The notes beneath the pieces were generated by a model. That model was not told the origin of the DNA. It saw only the letters and a list, made by a program, of their open reading frames with translations, and ran no database searches. A stretch of 64,000 bases of DNA, from positions 1,602,808 through 1,666,807 of the forward strand of contig NZ_JARRAG010000001.1 in the NCBI RefSeq assembly GCF_029589435.1. The letters run 5' to 3'. This document shows, in pieces, positions 63,799-64,000 of this stretch (the first letter of the stretch is position 1; every line of letters begins with the position of its first letter). The position numbers and the translations under genes were made by a program. Source of the stretch: Paludisphaera mucosa. GTDB lineage: Bacteria > Planctomycetota > Planctomycetia > Isosphaerales > Isosphaeraceae.

Positions 63799-64000
63799 AT
63801 GAACGAGGTCGTGACCTGCGATACGCCGATCCGCGTCCGGTACGCCGAGACCGACCGCATGGGTCTCCTGCATCATGCCAACTACGCGGTCTATTTCGAG
63901 ATCGGCCGGACCGAGCTGCTGCGCGCTCGCGGCGAGACCTATCGGGACGTCGAGGACGCCGGCTTCTTCCTCGTGATCGTCGACCTCGAGTGCAAGTTCC
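63799..64000 (+). CDS. YbgC-like acyl-CoA thioesterase (4HBT), 3' end outside window
   Basis: The first 67 codons are visible. [19 protein letters not shown] and [14 protein letters not shown] match the hot-dog 4HBT thioesterase motif with the catalytic Asp (D19) in ETDRMG. ATG 63799 was chosen because an AGGG site sits eight bases upstream; an in-frame ATG at 63784 is possible. It is co-directional with the phosphatase gene pair. Confidence 0.9.
   Translation, partial: MNEVVTCDTPIRVRYAETDRMGLLHHANYAVYFEIGRTELLRARGETYRDVEDAGFFLVIVDLECKF

Overview
The window is a high-GC stretch of bacterial chromosome, and several markers place it in the Planctomycetes, most likely the family Isosphaeraceae (inferred from gene content, not from a marker phylogeny). 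These are a DUF1559 protein with a type-IV-prepilin-like N-terminus and an H-x9-DG C-terminus; a membrane-bound-dehydrogenase/HEAT/cytochrome c protein of the planctomycete kind; a Ser/Thr kinase beside an ECF sigma factor; VWA and MoxR/FHA proteins; and many short proline/alanine-rich lipoproteins. No phage, plasmid, IS element, CRISPR array or rRNA was seen. One tRNA (Cys, GCA) is present. Genes lie on both strands in short operons, often with ATGA-type overlaps.

Layout. 1-3.8 kb: two envelope proteins of unknown role, an exported VWA protein and a sigma-70-like regulator with an odd N-terminus. 4-13 kb: an exported thioredoxin-like protein, an SDR coupled to a cobalamin adenosyltransferase, a TolB-like beta-propeller, DinB, a Gfo/Idh/MocA-like protein, RbsD and a large envelope protein. 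13-23.8 kb: tRNA-Cys, a J-domain protein, acyl-ACP desaturase, exported cyanophycinase-like peptidase, membrane glycosyltransferase-like protein, Sir2, MoxR, FHA protein and a methyltransferase.

23.8-34.4 kb is the most distinctive region. An operon reads DUF1559 protein, small lipoprotein, then a 2102-residue exported fusion (ceramidase-like, dehydrogenase propeller, HEAT, cytochrome c, CBM-like module, HEAT, two rhodaneses). Upstream are an ECF sigma factor and, divergent from it, a transmembrane Ser/Thr kinase. The kinase carries an anti-sigma-type zinc finger at its N-terminus, and its extracytoplasmic domain is clearly homologous to the CBM-like module of the giant enzyme. This looks like a sense-and-degrade module in which sensor and enzyme share a ligand-binding domain.

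34.3-37 kb: a co-directional set ferredoxin-panC-panD-lgt (pantothenate synthesis and lipoprotein maturation). 37-44 kb: a signalling cluster of a triple-PAS histidine kinase, a receiver protein, a receiver-histidine kinase hybrid, a receiver with a novel tail, a protein of unknown function and a protein ending in a FliN-type SpoA domain. 44-53 kb: a membrane glycosyltransferase-like protein, an MFS transporter, a polysaccharide export protein, hflK-hflC and an RND-type adaptor without its pump. 53-64 kb: a HEAT-repeat protein, a pseudo-receiver, a HAD phosphatase-like protein, a PII protein lacking Tyr51, two small lipoproteins, a group-2-type sigma factor, queA, a GT4 glycosyltransferase, an XRE regulator, two dual-specificity-phosphatase-like membrane proteins that overlap out of frame, and the start of a YbgC-like thioesterase cut by the window edge.
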